A DNA stretch of 64,000 nucleotides, taken from contig JBJEQJ010000042.1 in assembly GCA_051881695.1 (NCBI GenBank), positions 1-64,000 of the forward strand, read 5' to 3'. Origin of the DNA: CAYJFG01 sp051881695 (GTDB taxonomy: Bacteria; Bacillota; Clostridia; Oscillospirales; Acutalibacteraceae). Shown piece after piece: positions 17,183 through 25,895 of the stretch (positions are counted from its first letter, which is position 1; each line of letters starts with the position of its first letter). The notes below the pieces were generated by a model. The model worked only from the letters and a program-made list of their open reading frames with translations, was not told the origin of the DNA and searched no databases. A program made the position numbers and the translations under genes.

Positions 17183-17877
17183 AGTTTATTGCCTCCTTTA
17201 CGCTTCATACTGCGAATTAAAGCCTTATCCTCAGCGCATACCCTGTTTGACTCCGTTATTTTCTGCAAGGTTTTATTGAAGGTGAAGTCATCAAGCGTAC
17301 AGCCTTGAAGATATTTAAGCGTTAAATCACGGTATTTTACAAAGCAAACAGACAGCGCCCACGCCACACCCATCTGTACATAATAATCCTTGCGGGAAAC
17401 GCAGTCTAAAAGCGCAAGGGTATTTTCAATATACTCGTCGCAGATAAAGTAGTCAAGCAGCATTATTACGCCGAAGCGTATAAAAAACTCTCTTTTATCG
17501 TTAAGATATGGCTTAATAAACTCTAACACCAAGGCCTTGTTTTTGTTTGCAATTTTCAGTCCGGCACAAAAGCAGTCGCATACGGCCCAGTTGTCAATTT
17601 TCGGCACAAAGCTTTTAACATACTCCAAAACAGTATTTATATCAGCCTTAATCTGACCGATTACCAAACCCTGAAGCATAACCTCCTCAAAGGTGTCAGC
17701 CTCGGCAGTTTCAAGATAAGTGCGGTAATCGCCCCTTGCAAGCTCCTTTGCAAGCTTTCTTACAGCAGGTATGCGAACGCCTAAAATGCTTTCCGGGTCA
17801 ATGTTAGGGATAAGCTTTGCGTTAAATTTTTTGTAATCGCTTTCTGCAAGCTTTTTAAGCTCCTGTTTTACGTCCAT
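17179..17877 (-). CDS. DNA alkylation repair protein, AlkD-like
   Basis: 232-aa all-helical HEAT-like repeat protein of the AlkD DNA glycosylase family, which removes N3- and N7-alkylpurines. Family residues visible include RIPAVRKLAKEL, the DNWAVCDCFC helix with Trp and Asp matching the AlkD lesion-facing pair, and VAWALSVCF with a further Trp. Its ATG overlaps the permease stop (TAATG) and its TGA overlaps the next GTG, so it is translationally coupled in an operon with the ABC exporter genes. Confidence 0.9.
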   Translation of the reverse strand: MDVKQELKKLAESDYKKFNAKLIPNIDPESILGVRIPAVRKLAKELARGDYRTYLETAEADTFEEVMLQGLVIGQIKADINTVLEYVKSFVPKIDNWAVCDCFCAGLKIANKNKALVLEFIKPYLNDKREFFIRFGVIMLLDYFICDEYIENTLALLDCVSRKDYYVQMGVAWALSVCFVKYRDLTLKYLQGCTLDDFTFNKTLQKITESNRVCAEDKALIRSMKRKGGNKL

Positions 17878-19505
17878 TATAATCCCTCATAAAGTCTTGT
17901 TCCCTTGGTATGCAGGAATAAAAGCGCCAGAAATACGGCAATTGCAAGGTAAACGGCGATTACAGCGTAAGAGATAAAATAGTATGCTCCCGCAAAGAAA
18001 GCTATTAAAACAGCTCCGCCTGTCGGAGGTAACATAAAGGCTATAGCAAGAAGAGTAGCAAGAATGACGCTGCCGCTTTGCTTTATTACAGTGGTTTCGT
18101 TTGTCCAGTCAAATCTTGGCATAAGCAGATTTATTGCAACGCCTAAAAGTCCCGTAAAAACGCAGCAAAGCAGAGCAATAACAAAAATAAACAGTGCGTC
18201 TAAAATAGAAACATTTAAGAATATTACGCTTGTTGCAACGGGAATTAATATACCGGGAAGAGAAACAACAGGCACAGTTAATGCCTTGCCTATGAAAATA
18301 TCCATAGCTCTTACAGGGGCAGATTTAAGTATCCACAGTGTTTTTGCCTCCAGAGAAATACTCGGTGCGCTTATATCGTTCATACAGCAGCAAAGCGAAA
18401 TTCCCGAACATAATGCAACCGGAATTATTCCCGGCGAGCCGGAAATAAGGGAGCTGATTCCGCCTAAAATATCTGCTCCGGCAAATATTATGCCTATTCC
18501 GAGTATTGCGGAAAAAATTGTACCGGCGCTGCAGTTAAAAATATAGCCCGGCATACTTAAGAAATATCCAAGCTCCTTTTTAAGTAGAGAAATTCTTATA
18601 TTTCCCGGCTTCATCGGCTTTTCGACATATTTTTTACCCTTTACAGCAGCCTTTTTTGTGATAATCTTTGTAAATTTAATTGATATAAACCAGAATATTG
18701 CGCAAGCAGGAACAATGCACATAAGCAGCACAAGCAGTATGTAAAGTATGTTTGCGTCCTGTACAGCAAGACCGAACCAATAAGCAGGAGGCATAAATGT
18801 TTTAATGCCCTGTGCAAGCTGTGGCATATTGGTTATCATATTATCCATTAAGCTGCTCAGGTTGAAGCAGCAGTACATATAAATACCGAAGAAAATAAAG
18901 CCGAAAATAGTTGCAACGATGTTTTTCCTTGGAAGCTTAGATGAGATGAAGCCGATGAAATAACCAAGTATGGCGGATATGGCAGTTGCAGCAAGCGGAA
19001 GAATAAGAATTCCGCACAGATAATATATAAAGCCCAATACAGAAAAACCGATGAATAATTGATATACAACGCCGGCTGGTATAAGAATAAGCAGGCAGTA
19101 AACGCAGTTGAGAATGTGCAGCGTCAGAATACGGCTTAATAATATTGCAGAAGGCTTAATCGGCATACTTAACAGCAGCTCATTGTCCTTTGAATCAAAC
19201 ATATATGACTGTGCGGCAAATACGCTGCCTATAAGCGCAAAGCCGAGTGCACCTATAGCGGCAATAGAGAAATACGGCCATGTGTCCGTCTGCTGCTCCG
19301 CCATTACTAAGGCTATCGACATAAAAATCGTAGAGAAAAAGAATAGCATCATCAGCCCCAAAAAGCAAAACAGAACTGTAAGCAGGGCAACTCTGCCGTT
19401 GGAGGATTCCTGCGACGGAATACCGCGTTTATTCGACCGCCTTACCATTGACTGAAAGAGAGCCGAAAGCCGTATTTTAATAAGTAGCTTTAAGGTTTTA
19501 AGCAT
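17877..19505 (-). CDS. ABC-2 type exporter permease
   Basis: 542-aa integral membrane protein with about a dozen hydrophobic segments in two halves separated by a basic cytoplasmic loop (KKAAVKGKKYVEKPMKPG). No nucleotide-binding motif; it pairs with the ATPase encoded immediately upstream. I start at the ATG at 19505 (MLKTLKLL), because GGAGGAG lies just before it, overlapping the ATPase gene end by 8 bases; the frame is open 11 codons further. Substrate unknown: similar Firmicute pairs export peptides, lipids or antibiotics. Confidence 0.85.
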   Translation of the reverse strand: MLKTLKLLIKIRLSALFQSMVRRSNKRGIPSQESSNGRVALLTVLFCFLGLMMLFFFSTIFMSIALVMAEQQTDTWPYFSIAAIGALGFALIGSVFAAQSYMFDSKDNELLLSMPIKPSAILLSRILTLHILNCVYCLLILIPAGVVYQLFIGFSVLGFIYYLCGILILPLAATAISAILGYFIGFISSKLPRKNIVATIFGFIFFGIYMYCCFNLSSLMDNMITNMPQLAQGIKTFMPPAYWFGLAVQDANILYILLVLLMCIVPACAIFWFISIKFTKIITKKAAVKGKKYVEKPMKPGNIRISLLKKELGYFLSMPGYIFNCSAGTIFSAILGIGIIFAGADILGGISSLISGSPGIIPVALCSGISLCCCMNDISAPSISLEAKTLWILKSAPVRAMDIFIGKALTVPVVSLPGILIPVATSVIFLNVSILDALFIFVIALLCCVFTGLLGVAINLLMPRFDWTNETTVIKQSGSVILATLLAIAFMLPPTGGAVLIAFFAGAYYFISYAVIAVYLAIAVFLALLFLHTKGTRLYEGL

Positions 19506-20211
19506 GGTTCTCCTCCAATTCCAGGAATACGCTCTCAAGCGATGAGTTTCCCCTGACCTCCTGCGTATCGCCGCTTACAACAAGACGACCGTTTTTAATT
19601 ATGGCTATTTTATCACATAGCTTTTCTGCAACCTCAAGAACATGAGTGGAAAAGAATATAGCTCCGCCACGGTCGCACAGCTTACGCATTTCCTCCTTTA
19701 TCTGGTGGGCGGCAAGCGGGTCAAGTCCGACAAACGGCTCATCCATTAAAATAAGCTTTGGACTGTGCATAAAGGCAGATATAAGCGCCAGCTTCTGCTT
19801 CATACCGTGAGAGTAGCTGTCAATAGGCTGTGCAAGGTTCTGCGTTATTCCGAACATATCTGCAAAGCGCTTAATCTCTTTTTCTCTTTCTTCCTTTGTC
19901 ATTTCGTAAATGTCGGCTACAAAGTTTAAATACTTTATGCCCGGCATAAATTCGTATAAATCAGGATTGTCAGGCAGGTACGCAATTTTCCTTTTACATT
20001 CCATAGGCTTTTCCTTGATTGACGCTCCGTCAATTAAAATTTCTCCGAAGTCAAAATCCAGCAGGCCGCAGCAGGCCTTTATGGTTGTTGTTTTTCCTGC
20101 TCCGTTATGACCGATAAAGCCATAAATTTCTCCGCTTTTAATTTCAATGCTCAAGTTATCTACGGCAAGCTTGTCACCGTAGCGCTTTGTCAAGTTGCTT
20201 ATTTTCAGCAT
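19498..20211 (-). CDS. ABC transporter ATP-binding protein
   Basis: 237-aa nucleotide-binding subunit: Walker A GHNGAGKTTT (34-43), signature SHGMKQK with the unusual Met, Walker B LILMDEP followed by FVGLDPLA, and switch His in FSTHVLEVAE. Typical of the CcmA/BcrA-like export ATPases partnered with ABC-2 permeases. First gene of a four-gene minus-strand unit under the promoter at 20263-20291. Confidence 0.94.
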   Translation of the reverse strand: MLKISNLTKRYGDKLAVDNLSIEIKSGEIYGFIGHNGAGKTTTIKACCGLLDFDFGEILIDGASIKEKPMECKRKIAYLPDNPDLYEFMPGIKYLNFVADIYEMTKEEREKEIKRFADMFGITQNLAQPIDSYSHGMKQKLALISAFMHSPKLILMDEPFVGLDPLAAHQIKEEMRKLCDRGGAIFFSTHVLEVAEKLCDKIAIIKNGRLVVSGDTQEVRGNSSLESVFLELEENHA

Positions 20212-20262
20212 TTTATCACCGTTACCTTATATTATTTCAGTTAAGTACTATTGCGTATTCTG

Positions 20263-20291
20263 ATTATATCATCAAAGCCTGTATATGGCAA
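20263..20291 (-). promoter_or_regulatory. Promoter of the ABC exporter-alkD operon
   Basis: On minus, TTGCCA (20286-20291), 17 bp, TATAAT (20263-20268), about 50 bp before the ATPase start. Confidence 0.7.
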
Positions 20292-20360
20292 ACAAAACAA
20301 AGTAAAATGCATATAAAAGAGTGTAAGCTGTTGATTTGCCGGCACAATGTGAAATTATAG

Positions 20361-20400
20361 AAAAAAATAACCGCCCTGTGTTAGTGCACAAGGCGGTTTT
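20361..20400 (-). terminator. Terminator after tRNA-Thr
   Basis: Stem AACCGCCTTGTG/CACAGGGCGGTT on minus followed by a run of T, a few bases past the tRNA CCA end. Confidence 0.8.
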
Positions 20401-20404
20401 ACTC

Positions 20405-20480
20405 TGGAGCTGCTAACCGGATTCGAACCGGTGACCTCGTCCTTACCAAGGACGTGCTCTGCCTACTGAGCCATAGCAGC
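20405..20480 (-). tRNA. tRNA-Thr (GGT)
   Basis: Cloverleaf on minus: acceptor GCTGCTA/TAGCAGC, D arm, anticodon stem GTCCT/AGGAC with loop giving anticodon GGT, T arm CCGGTTCGAATCCGG, discriminator T and encoded CCA (20405-20407). Confidence 0.95.
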
Positions 20481-20543
20481 AAAGGTTTATTCGGCATACA
20501 AAAACAAAGAAGATGAGCTTTCGTTTTTGAACGTCTGTCCATT

Positions 20544-20572
20544 ATTATACTATTATTAAAGGCTTAGGTCAA
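20544..20572 (-). promoter_or_regulatory. Promoter of tRNA-Thr
   Basis: On minus, TTGACC (20567-20572), 17 bp, TATAAT (20544-20549), about 64 bp before the mature 5' end. The gap from here to 20690 contains nothing else I can identify. Confidence 0.75.
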
Positions 20573-20695
20573 TAGTTTACAGACAAAAATTTGCGAGTTG
20601 AAATTTATTTTGCTGCTTACTGATTGTTATGTGTTTTATGATTCAATGTTTTCTTAAACGTATTTCGGAAAATTTCGGTATAATTAGTACGCTAT

Positions 20696-20733
20696 AAAAA
20701 ATAACCGTCCCAATCTACTTGGACGGTTATTTA
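20696..20733 (-). terminator. Terminator downstream of the 49-aa gene
   Basis: On minus, AATAACCGTCC / GGACGGTTATT stem followed by TTTTTTAT. A weaker hairpin lies beside it at about 20750-20775. Confidence 0.7.
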
Positions 20734-20847
20734 AACGTTGTCTTTTGATTAACCGTTTTGAACGGCTGTTTTTTAACTTTACTGTGGAATTAATGCTTGC
20801 TAAACGGTATGAGCGCAGATAATTATAAAAGGAAAATATAAGACCTC

Positions 20848-20997
20848 TTACTGAATAGAGCAGTCTAAGTACCTTTCAAGCTCTTCGTCATCTTTTCTTT
20901 TTTTCTCTTTAATAATAACAAATGCTGTCACAGCGGCACACAGAGCAGCTGCAGAAGCGATAATTGCAAGTATAATGCCAAGCTTACTTCTTTTCAT
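20848..20997 (-). CDS. Small single-pass membrane protein, 49 aa
   Basis: A complete short ORF on minus: start MKRSKLGIILAI, one 24-residue hydrophobic helix rich in Ala/Ile/Val, then a highly charged tail (KEKKRKDDEELERY) ending DCSIQ. GGGGGT precedes the ATG with 5-base spacing and a terminator follows 115 bp on. The layout, N-in short membrane helix with charged cytoplasmic-type tail, is common in small Firmicute membrane proteins. Family not recognised. It stands alone between tRNA-Thr and rpsT. Confidence 0.7.
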   Translation of the reverse strand: MKRSKLGIILAIIASAAALCAAVTAFVIIKEKKRKDDEELERYLDCSIQ

Positions 20998-21195
20998 AAC
21001 AATACCCCCAAGTAAATATATACTTATTTTACAAATATATAATACCCATATTTCTTAATTTTGTCAACGGCTGCAAAGAAAAATTTAAAATATTTATATT
21101 CTATTAACAAAAAGAAAGCATAATTTTTGACAGTAATGACCCAAAGACTGTGGTATTGCGCCAAAAGCAATAAAGGTAAAGAACGAAAAACAAAA

Positions 21196-21219
21196 AAAGC
21201 AGGGCATACGCTCTGCTTT
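21196..21219 (-). terminator. Terminator of rpsT
   Basis: AAAGCAG/CTGCTTT stem with a T-run on minus, 26 bp past the rpsT stop. Confidence 0.7.
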
Positions 21220-21244
21220 AACTTTTGTACTCATATTTAATGCC

Positions 21245-21505
21245 TTATGCAGAAGCATTAACCTTGCGGGCAAGTGCGGACTTGTATCTTGCAGCGGTGT
21301 TCTTGTGGAGTATTCCCTTTGAGCAAGCCTGATCCAGCTTCTTCATTGCAAGACGAACTGCCTCTGTCTTGTCGGCTGAGTTATTCTCAACTGCGGCATA
21401 TGCTTTTTTGAGTGTAGTCTTTAAAGCAGATTTAAAAGCTTTGTTGTTAGCTGTTTTTACAGCGGTTACCTTTACGCGTTTTTTTGCTGATTTAATATTT
21501 GGCAT
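21245..21505 (-). CDS. rpsT: 30S ribosomal protein S20
   Basis: 86-aa basic helical protein beginning MPNIKSAKKRVKV and ending ALARKVNASA, the standard S20 pattern including HKNTAARYKSALA; binds 16S rRNA in the small subunit. TAAGGAGGTGG lies just before the ATG. Single-gene unit with its own promoter at 21541-21569 and terminator. Confidence 0.98.
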   Translation of the reverse strand: MPNIKSAKKRVKVTAVKTANNKAFKSALKTTLKKAYAAVENNSADKTEAVRLAMKKLDQACSKGILHKNTAARYKSALARKVNASA

Positions 21506-21540
21506 TGTCCCACCTCCTTATTTAAGCTCGTGTACAAGTT

Positions 21541-21569
21541 ATAATAACATTATTTGAGCAAAAAAGCAA
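21541..21569 (-). promoter_or_regulatory. Promoter of rpsT
   Basis: On minus, TTGCTT (21564-21569), 17 bp, TATTAT (21541-21546), 36 bp before the rpsT ATG. Confidence 0.55.
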
Positions 21570-21637
21570 GTGTTTTTCATAAAATTTTTACTTTTACATA
21601 AAACTTCCTGCGTTTTTCACATTGCGGTAATAATATT

Positions 21638-22186
21638 TTACAGCACTGTGCGCAAAACTGCAATAAGTATAAGCAAAATACCCGATAAAACAGAAAACGT
21701 ACTATCAGGCAGAAGCCTTAAAACCGTTATTCTTTTTCCAAGCTCAATTCCCGTACATAAAAATGTAAGCTGAAAAAAGCCGACAATAAACGGAATAAAA
21801 TATGAGCTTGTGCCGGAGCAGGAATAGCCGATTCCCGCCCCGAAGGAGTCTACCGACAGAGCAATACCTAAAAAAAGCGCTTCTTTGCTGTCTATATAAG
21901 CTGAGCTGTCAGCGTCAAAGCTTTCCGGCTTTTTCAAAAGGTTAGAGCATACAATGTAAATTCCGAGAGCTGTAAGCAGTACACTGCCGAGATATTCAGT
22001 TATCTGCATAGGGATAATGTGCCAAATAATTTCGCCGAAAAATAAAGCTGAAGCAGTAAAAACAACTGAAATAACAGTGGTAACAAGCTTTGCACCCATT
22101 GTTGTGCGAATGTTCCTGAGCCCGTAGGTTATGCCTATGCCCAGTGCGTCTATACTAAGCGATATGCAGAAGATTATACTGCTCAA
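21638..22186 (-). CDS. ytaF: YtaF/MntP-like membrane protein
   Basis: 182 aa with six hydrophobic helices in two similar halves: SLSIDALGIGITYG near the N-terminus and ALSVDSFGAGIGYS in the middle. The paired acidic S-x-D motifs are the hallmark of the MntP/YtaF fold, whose characterised members export Mn2+; YtaF is linked to sporulation. The start is TTG at 22186, supported by AAGGGGGGC upstream. A hairpin (22191-22233) covers this ribosome binding site region. Confidence 0.82.
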   Translation of the reverse strand: MSSIIFCISLSIDALGIGITYGLRNIRTTMGAKLVTTVISVVFTASALFFGEIIWHIIPMQITEYLGSVLLTALGIYIVCSNLLKKPESFDADSSAYIDSKEALFLGIALSVDSFGAGIGYSCSGTSSYFIPFIVGFFQLTFLCTGIELGKRITVLRLLPDSTFSVLSGILLILIAVLRTVL

Positions 22187-22190
22187 AAAA

Positions 22191-22233
22191 ACGCCCCCCT
22201 TAATTTATGCTATGCATAAATAAGAAAAGGCGT
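22191..22233 (-). promoter_or_regulatory. Hairpin spanning the ytaF ribosome binding site
   Basis: Inverted repeat with inner stem TTTATGC/GCATAAA and outer ACGCC/GGCGT arms. The outer arm includes the G-run used as the ytaF Shine-Dalgarno. It could limit translation or be a simple terminator remnant. I see no yybP-ykoY riboswitch motif. Confidence 0.3.
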
Positions 22234-22324
22234 TATTGCGGTGTTCAGAGCAAAGCAGGGATAAAATACAGCAAATAATTTACCGCTTTTTAAGGTGCCG
22301 TTTGATTGCAGGCTGCGAACAATC

Positions 22325-22346
22325 GCTGTAAAAGCTGTTTTACAGC
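22325..22346 (-). terminator. Hairpin at the end of the glycan operon
   Basis: Perfect 9-bp stem GCTGTAAAA/TTTTACAGC with 4-base loop, 14 bp past the last half-flippase gene. The following T-run is poor. Confidence 0.45.
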
Positions 22347-22359
22347 TGTCGCTTGTCGA

Positions 22360-22695
22360 TTAAAGCGAGAAAATCGCCACTCCGCCGATAATCAGCAAAA
22401 GTCCTGCAAGCTTCTTTTTGCCGATTTTCTCTTTAAAAATAATTCTGCTCATTATCGCAACAAAAATATATGTAGTTGCGGCTATTGCGTGAGCAATTTT
22501 AAGCGGAATGAACTTCATAATATATATGTTTGCAATCAGAGTTGCCGCCAGAATTGCATAAGAGGTTATTACCCAAGGGTTTAGATACTCCCGTATTTTT
22601 GACGGATACTCCTTTTTTGAGCTTATATTAAGCAGAATTTGAGAAACTGCCGACGCAAAGGCAGTAATCAATATAAAAAAATAATACTTAGTCAT
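22360..22695 (-). CDS. SMR/EamA-type half-flippase subunit B
   Basis: 111-aa protein with four predicted helices, ending in the EamA-like FKEKIGKKKLAGLLLIIGGV motif. Same size and pattern as EmrE/ArnE-F subunits of the DMT superfamily. It overlaps the preceding 118-aa paralogue by 8 bases, so the two are probably translated together as a heterodimer. With the ArnC-like transferase in the operon, transport of an undecaprenyl-phosphate-sugar across the membrane is the likeliest role; drug export is the alternative. Confidence 0.78.
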   Translation of the reverse strand: MTKYYFFILITAFASAVSQILLNISSKKEYPSKIREYLNPWVITSYAILAATLIANIYIMKFIPLKIAHAIAATTYIFVAIMSRIIFKEKIGKKKLAGLLLIIGGVAIFSL

Positions 22696-23044
22696 CCTTT
22701 TGCACCACCAATACTACGCCTGCAATTATCATAACTGCACCTAACACGTTAAATAAGGTTATTCCCTCGCCGAAAATCAGAACGCTGAACAAAAGCACCC
22801 AAATAGTAGTAACGCTTTTGTTAGAATACGCAACAGACGGCTCAAACGGTTTTATTGCCTGCTGCCATAATATTGCATATACTCCAAGCGATAGGACAAT
22901 GCCGCCCATACACAAAATGTACGGCAGCGACAAAAAATTAAAACCGGAGGCAATTTTAGAAAGTATTGTTGTGGCGGTATATATGAGAATTGTAAAGTGC
23001 AAAAACAAATAATTCTTTGCCCTTGACATATCAAGCTTTTTCAT
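22688..23044 (-). CDS. SMR/EamA-type half-flippase subunit A
   Basis: 118 aa, four predicted helices, with the characteristic QQAIKPFEPSVAYSNKSVTT loop and LIFGEGITLFNVLGAVMIIAGV C-terminal pair. Partner of the overlapping downstream gene. Resembles the ArnE/ArnF pair that flips lipid-linked aminoarabinose. Start ATG at 23044; the upstream acyltransferase gene is 83 bp away. Confidence 0.78.
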   Translation of the reverse strand: MKKLDMSRAKNYLFLHFTILIYTATTILSKIASGFNFLSLPYILCMGGIVLSLGVYAILWQQAIKPFEPSVAYSNKSVTTIWVLLFSVLIFGEGITLFNVLGAVMIIAGVVLVVQKDD

Positions 23045-23127
23045 TTATGTACATTACCTCTTTTGCAGAATACTTTGTGTAAAAATTATCTCTATAAATA
23101 AGAAGCTTACATAGGCTGTGCGGTGAA

Positions 23128-23661
23128 TTATTCTACTTTCTTAATAATCCTTGCCGGGTTGCCTGCAACAACGGTGAAGTCATCGACAGGCTTTGTAACA
23201 ACAGAGCCGCTTCCTACTACTGCATTCTCTCCTACAACGCCTATCTGCGGCAGAATAACAGCGTGCGAGCCTATCCATGCGCCCTTTTTAATAACAAGTG
23301 TTTGCAGCAAAGGCGGATTGTCCTTTGGACAGATTCCTCTGCCGATTTTGTGCGTATGCGAATGAAGCTCTGCTCCTGCGGATATTGTAACATTATCCTC
23401 TATAATAACTGTTCCGGTAATATCAATGCTTGCTCCTCGTGCTATTGTTACATTATTTCCTATTATCAGCTTTCCGCCCTGCGTCTGATGATGACACCTG
23501 ATAAACCTTACGTTGTTTTCAATGACCGGCTTTCTGCCTATTTTGTAGCAGGCTCTGTAAACAAGCCCTCTTAAGGACTGCAAACCCGGAAAATTAAAAA
23601 TTTCCATTCCGAAAATTATCTGCAAAAAACGGCGTATGCCCTCAACTAATATGTATTTCAT
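23128..23661 (-). CDS. Hexapeptide-repeat acyltransferase
   Basis: 177 aa with left-handed beta-helix repeats (IGNNVTIARGASIDITG, IEDNVTISAGAELHSHTHKI, KGAWIGSHAVILPQIGVVGE, AVVGSGSVVTK), ending with PARIIKK as in maltose/galactoside O-acetyltransferases. Catalytic-type His in SHTHK. In context it probably acetylates a sugar of the glycan assembled by this operon. The start site is weak; AAAGGA lies about 15 bases upstream, a spacing seen for other genes here. Confidence 0.85.
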   Translation of the reverse strand: MKYILVEGIRRFLQIIFGMEIFNFPGLQSLRGLVYRACYKIGRKPVIENNVRFIRCHHQTQGGKLIIGNNVTIARGASIDITGTVIIEDNVTISAGAELHSHTHKIGRGICPKDNPPLLQTLVIKKGAWIGSHAVILPQIGVVGENAVVGSGSVVTKPVDDFTVVAGNPARIIKKVE

Positions 23662-23767
23662 CGCTTTTACCGTTAATCCTTTCGTAAAAATGCTTATTTC
23701 CTGTTTGTTGTAAATCTTTCGTTTTATTCCGCCTCCTTTATCAAATAAAGGAGTGGGTGCGTTGCCC

Positions 23768-24664
23768 TCAGCCTTTTATAGCCAATTCCCTTTTCATATC
23801 ATAAACAGCTTCTTTAACTGTATATTTCGGTGCAAAGCCCAGCTGCTCCGTTGTTTTTGTCATATCAAGCATAGTGTCGCTTCCGAACTCCTGCTTGTCT
23901 GTAAGCAGAGTGTACCCTGCCTTGTTTTCAAAAACCTCGCAGTAAATTTCCGCAAGCTCCCGGTTAGATGTTTTTACCCCTGAGCCTAAGTTGAATATCC
24001 CCCTTTTTTTCGGGTGTTCCAGCGCACAGATTATGCCGGCTGCCACGTCCTTAACATATATATAATCTCTGCTGAGCCTGCCTTGTCCGTATACGGAAAG
24101 CGGCTCGCCCTTTTGGCACTTCTCCAAAAAAACAGCAAGTATATATCCGCCTCTTTCGCCTGCACCTATAACCTGCGAAAGACGAAGAGATTTAATATTC
24201 AAATTAAGCTTTGCGCTGTAATATTCGCATAAATTATCACAGTAAAGCTTAGATACACCGTAAAGGTTTACGGGGAATGTTACTTCTTCATTATACGGAC
24301 ATTTGCATTTCTCCGAATAGACCGACCGTGAAGAAACGCTTACCATATTCGTGATTCCAAGCTCTGCGCCTGCAAGAATAAGATTTTCGGTTGAAGCAAC
24401 ATTCTCAAAATAATTGCAGATGCTTTCTTCCTTCTCCGGGGTAGGGCGTACAGCGCCTAAGCTTATAAGAGCGTCGCAGTCCTTAAAAATCTCTGTAAAG
24501 GATTTGCGGCTGTAATCGGAATGATAATATTCTATATTCCCGTTTTGATATAAACCCGAAAAATCTGTTCTTGATGTTGCACAAACAAACTTATGCTCTG
24601 CGCTGTACAGCCTTAATAAATATTTTCCTATAAAGCCCGTTGCGCCTGTTAATCCGATAATCAT
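23768..24664 (-). CDS. NAD-dependent epimerase/dehydratase
   Basis: 298-aa extended SDR enzyme: GLTGATGFIGKYLLRLY with the TGxxGxxG cofactor motif, VSSRSVYS with the catalytic Ser, and YGVSKLYCD with YxxxK (about 135-139). DYIYVKDVAAGI and GIFNLGSG are standard for nucleotide-sugar epimerases and reductases. It should epimerise, reduce or dehydrate the NDP-sugar used by the neighbouring transferase. The hairpin at 23733-23753, downstream of it, may partly separate it from the acyltransferase gene. Confidence 0.88.
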   Translation of the reverse strand: MIIGLTGATGFIGKYLLRLYSAEHKFVCATSRTDFSGLYQNGNIEYYHSDYSRKSFTEIFKDCDALISLGAVRPTPEKEESICNYFENVASTENLILAGAELGITNMVSVSSRSVYSEKCKCPYNEEVTFPVNLYGVSKLYCDNLCEYYSAKLNLNIKSLRLSQVIGAGERGGYILAVFLEKCQKGEPLSVYGQGRLSRDYIYVKDVAAGIICALEHPKKRGIFNLGSGVKTSNRELAEIYCEVFENKAGYTLLTDKQEFGSDTMLDMTKTTEQLGFAPKYTVKEAVYDMKRELAIKG

Positions 24665-24694
24665 AATATAACTTAAATCCTTTCAAAATAAAGC

Positions 24695-25807
24695 TTAAAA
24701 CTTGTCGGTTATAAAATATCCGCCTTTTTCCATAAAGCCGTTAAGCTTCTTTACCTTTTCGCCTGTTTGATAATACCAGCAAAGATACAGCGCGTCCGAT
24801 ACATTATACCTGCTTCTGTCAAACAACTCTCCTGTTTTTTCACAGGTGAATTCAAGCTTTATTTTGTCGTGGAGAACCTGAGGATTAAATTGGGTCGTTT
24901 TTCCCTCAAGCAGACGCTCAAACGTGGCGGAAAGCAAATCTACACCGCAGTAGTGCTTTATTGCATTCCACATATGACAGCCGTCAAGCCTTGGAGTCAC
25001 CTCAATAAGCCACGGAGTTTTCGTCTTTTCATCAATTTTAAGCTGAAAATACACAGGACCCTCTTTTATGCCAAGCTTTTGCACAGTGCGCTTAACAAGG
25101 TTATAAACCTTATCCTCCTCCTCTTTTGAAACATCGGCAGGTATAAGGTGAGATTTAATTATTCCGCCGGGGAACTGCGTGAATACGTTTCTGCCCGACA
25201 AAAGGAAAAAGTCTATGCTTCCGTTTTGCATAAACAGGTTTACGGAATATTCCTGACCGTTTATGTACTTTTCAACTATTACGTTCCCGGACGGAGAATA
25301 ATCGTAAGAGGAATGAAAATGCTCTTCTATATCCTGCTTTGAGTAAACCTCAAAGCAGCCTCTCTGCCCCTGAGAATCGGACGGTTTCATCATTGCCGGA
25401 AAGCTGTCAAAGGTAAGCGCCTGTTCTAGTGTTTGCGCCTTAACAAACGGTATGTTGCCTGCAAAATCTCTGCCGAGGTATTCCCTCAGCTTTACCTTGG
25501 ATTGACAAATCTGTGCCGTTTCATAAGAAATAAAATGAGGCAGGTTAAGCTTTTCGCTCACTCTCATAGCAGTTGGGACGGCAAGGTCAGACCCTGCGGA
25601 ATACACAGCGCTTACGCCGCTTTCGTCTGCATATGCGGCAACGCCGTCAATATCCTTAATATCAATCTGTTTAAATCCGTCAAGCAAAGGTATTCCTTTG
25701 TCTGTATTTGTGTAGCTGCACCCTAAAACGGTATATCCCATTTTTTTGCATAAATTTATTGCGTCTGTCTGTGCGTTGCCTGCACCTAAAATCAATATAC
25801 TTTTCAT
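24695..25807 (-). CDS. ATP-grasp ligase
   Basis: 370 aa: N-terminal Rossmann-like pre-ATP-grasp part (ILILGAGNAQTDAINLCKKM), central ATP-binding region (FPAMMKPSDSQGQRGCFEV with the Lys and flexible loop; VEKYINGQEYSVNLFM), and metal-binding end (WLIEVTPRLDGCHMWNAI). Enzymes of this carboxylate-amine ligase family join an acid to an amine or phosphorylate. Placed among glycan genes, amino-acylation of an amino-sugar is an attractive guess but only inference. Good AAAGGAAAAG site; 30 bp upstream of the epimerase gene. Confidence 0.85.
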   Translation of the reverse strand: MKSILILGAGNAQTDAINLCKKMGYTVLGCSYTNTDKGIPLLDGFKQIDIKDIDGVAAYADESGVSAVYSAGSDLAVPTAMRVSEKLNLPHFISYETAQICQSKVKLREYLGRDFAGNIPFVKAQTLEQALTFDSFPAMMKPSDSQGQRGCFEVYSKQDIEEHFHSSYDYSPSGNVIVEKYINGQEYSVNLFMQNGSIDFFLLSGRNVFTQFPGGIIKSHLIPADVSKEEEDKVYNLVKRTVQKLGIKEGPVYFQLKIDEKTKTPWLIEVTPRLDGCHMWNAIKHYCGVDLLSATFERLLEGKTTQFNPQVLHDKIKLEFTCEKTGELFDRSRYNVSDALYLCWYYQTGEKVKKLNGFMEKGGYFITDKF

Positions 25808-25895
25808 TTTGCTTTTCCTTTTTTATTTTTTTGCTTAAATCCGTAATCCGTATGACGGCTTCGCCGTATACAGGGTTCTTCATAATATTTATGTA

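Noticed and set aside
22187..22300. Manganese (yybP-ykoY) riboswitch upstream of the MntP/YtaF-like gene
   Set aside because: The conserved yybP-ykoY loops are not seen; only a simple hairpin over the ribosome binding site is present.
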